Positions 9,049-9,639 of a stretch of 9,639 bases of DNA are shown piece after piece (the first letter of the stretch is position 1; the number at the start of each line of letters is the position of its first letter). Below the pieces are notes generated by a model, which was not told the DNA's origin, made no database searches, and worked only from the letters and a program-made list of their open reading frames with translations. The stretch is taken from positions 11,953-21,591 of the forward strand of contig PLDZ01000202.1 in the NCBI GenBank assembly GCA_003136295.1. Direction: 5' to 3'. The stretch is from Candidatus Dormiibacterota bacterium (GTDB taxonomy: Bacteria > Chloroflexota > Dormibacteria > Aeolococcales > Aeolococcaceae). Both the position numbers and the translations under genes were made by a program.

Positions 9049-9168
9049 CGCCCATATGTCGCCCACAGTACCCCGTTTCCGAAAGATCCAAGGCATACTG
9101 CACGCCAGGTCACGGCACAGCGCCGATTCACAGCATCCGTTTTCTCCACATCCCAGCACTAGATTTCG
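9049..9168. other. Non-coding gap before the 3'-edge gene
   Basis: Together with 8820-9048 this completes a 349-bp stretch without a supported gene. This part is less GC-rich than its surroundings and shows no repeat. It presumably holds the promoter of the next gene. TAGATT (9160-9165) looks like a -10 box but lies only 3 nt before the ATG, closer than normal for a leaderless start, and I see no convincing -35 partner. No tRNA-like fold or riboswitch was recognised by eye. Confidence 0.4.
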
Positions 9169-9639
9169 ATGGCCACACACGCACTTCCCGACGGCTGGAC
9201 GCTCCTCGCCGCGCGTCCGCGTGAGGAGCTGCATCAAGCCCTCCTGACAAGTGCGTGTGAGCGCTCGTTCAGCGATGTCCCGATCGACTGCTGGGATCGG
9301 TCGGAGGAGGTATGGCGCCCAACGTCGATCGTCCGCCTCCTGGGTGGCGTCTGGGACGTGGGTCGTGATGTCGAGGTGCTCATCCCCGAAGGAGGTGCCA
9401 CCGCGCTGACCCGGGTGAGCATTGGGCAGGTACGCCTTTCCAAGCTCCTCACCGCCGGGGTGTCGCGATACTGGGTGGCCCGCTACCAGAAGCTGCTCGT
9501 CCTCCGGTTGATCGAGCAGGCGGCGCTGCTCGGGAGCGAGCCCGCTCCGCTGCGCCGGCTCGCCGGGCGCATCCGCCACCAGGAGGCGCTCGGGCATGAC
9601 GTCTGGGCGACCGCCTACCTGATGGGAGCGCGCGATGGG
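9169..9639 (+). CDS. Hypothetical protein (3' end outside window)
   Basis: An open frame of 157 codons runs from the ATG at 9169 to the last base with no stop, so the gene is cut by the window edge. It starts MATHALPDGWTLLAARPREE and includes CWDRSEEVWRPTSIVRLLG, VEVLIPEGG and RYQKLLVLRLIEQAALLG. It reads as a soluble, mixed alpha/beta protein: no signal peptide, no membrane segment, many Arg, Glu and Leu, and helical-looking stretches in the second half. I do not recognise a family, and I see no nucleotide-binding or metal motif in the visible part. Third-position GC is high as in the neighbours, and the overlapping reverse-strand frame (8719-9597) runs through the palindromic repeat, which favours this strand. 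No Shine-Dalgarno site precedes the ATG. It is separated from queF by the repeat region, so it is probably a separate transcription unit. Confidence 0.68.
   Translation, partial: MATHALPDGWTLLAARPREELHQALLTSACERSFSDVPIDCWDRSEEVWRPTSIVRLLGGVWDVGRDVEVLIPEGGATALTRVSIGQVRLSKLLTAGVSRYWVARYQKLLVLRLIEQAALLGSEPAPLRRLAGRIRHQEALGHDVWATAYLMGARDG

Noticed and set aside
8366..9247. 293-codon plus-strand frame covering queF and the repeat region
   Set aside because: It reads queF out of frame, runs through the palindrome and into the next gene; no family similarity.
8719..9597. 292-codon reverse-strand frame and the shorter one at 8816-9103
   Set aside because: Both translate the inverted repeats (giving repeated RAEAGM-type peptides) and overlap the end of queF; GC-driven open frames.

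Overview
This is a GC-rich, gene-dense, ordinary-looking chromosomal window from a bacterium. The base composition, a DUF58/transglutaminase pair, non-Shine-Dalgarno gene starts and a queuosine salvage pair would fit a Chloroflexota/Dormibacterota-like lineage or a deep actinobacterial one. That placement is an inference from style, not from a marker gene. I see no phage, plasmid, CRISPR, tRNA or rRNA features.

Layout: (1) At 1-3373 (+) lies the 3' part of a DUF58 gene, cut by the window start, followed 4 nt later by a membrane-anchored transglutaminase-like protein (TgpA type). The two probably form an operon acting at the cell envelope. (2) At 3342-4079 (-) is an RNase Z-like metallo-beta-lactamase-fold hydrolase. 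Its 3' end overlaps the transglutaminase gene tail to tail by 32 nt. (3) At 4123-6759 (+) is a complete ClpB disaggregase, divergent from the hydrolase across a 43-bp spacer. (4) At 6766-7629 (-) is a ten-segment EamA/DMT exporter, convergent with clpB across a 6-nt gap. (5) At 7660-8819 (+) a queuosine-precursor transporter (YhhQ family) overlaps the preQ0 reductase gene queF by ATGA. (6) At 8820-9168 is the only sizeable non-coding stretch. It holds a perfect 33-bp inverted repeat (8841-8873 / 8953-8985) plus a third, imperfect copy of the same unit at 9011-9048. (7) At 9169-9639 (+) is the start of a gene of unknown function that runs off the window end.

Functionally, the window joins an envelope transglutaminase module, protein quality control (ClpB), small-molecule export, and tRNA queuosine precursor uptake plus reduction. 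The last is the clearest pathway link: imported preQ0 would be reduced by QueF to preQ1. No start codon here has a convincing AGGAGG-like site. Spacers between divergent genes are so short that promoters must be very close to, or inside, the neighbouring gene. I found no convincing new defence or mobile system. The features most worth following up are the intergenic repeat family and the unidentified gene at the 3' edge.
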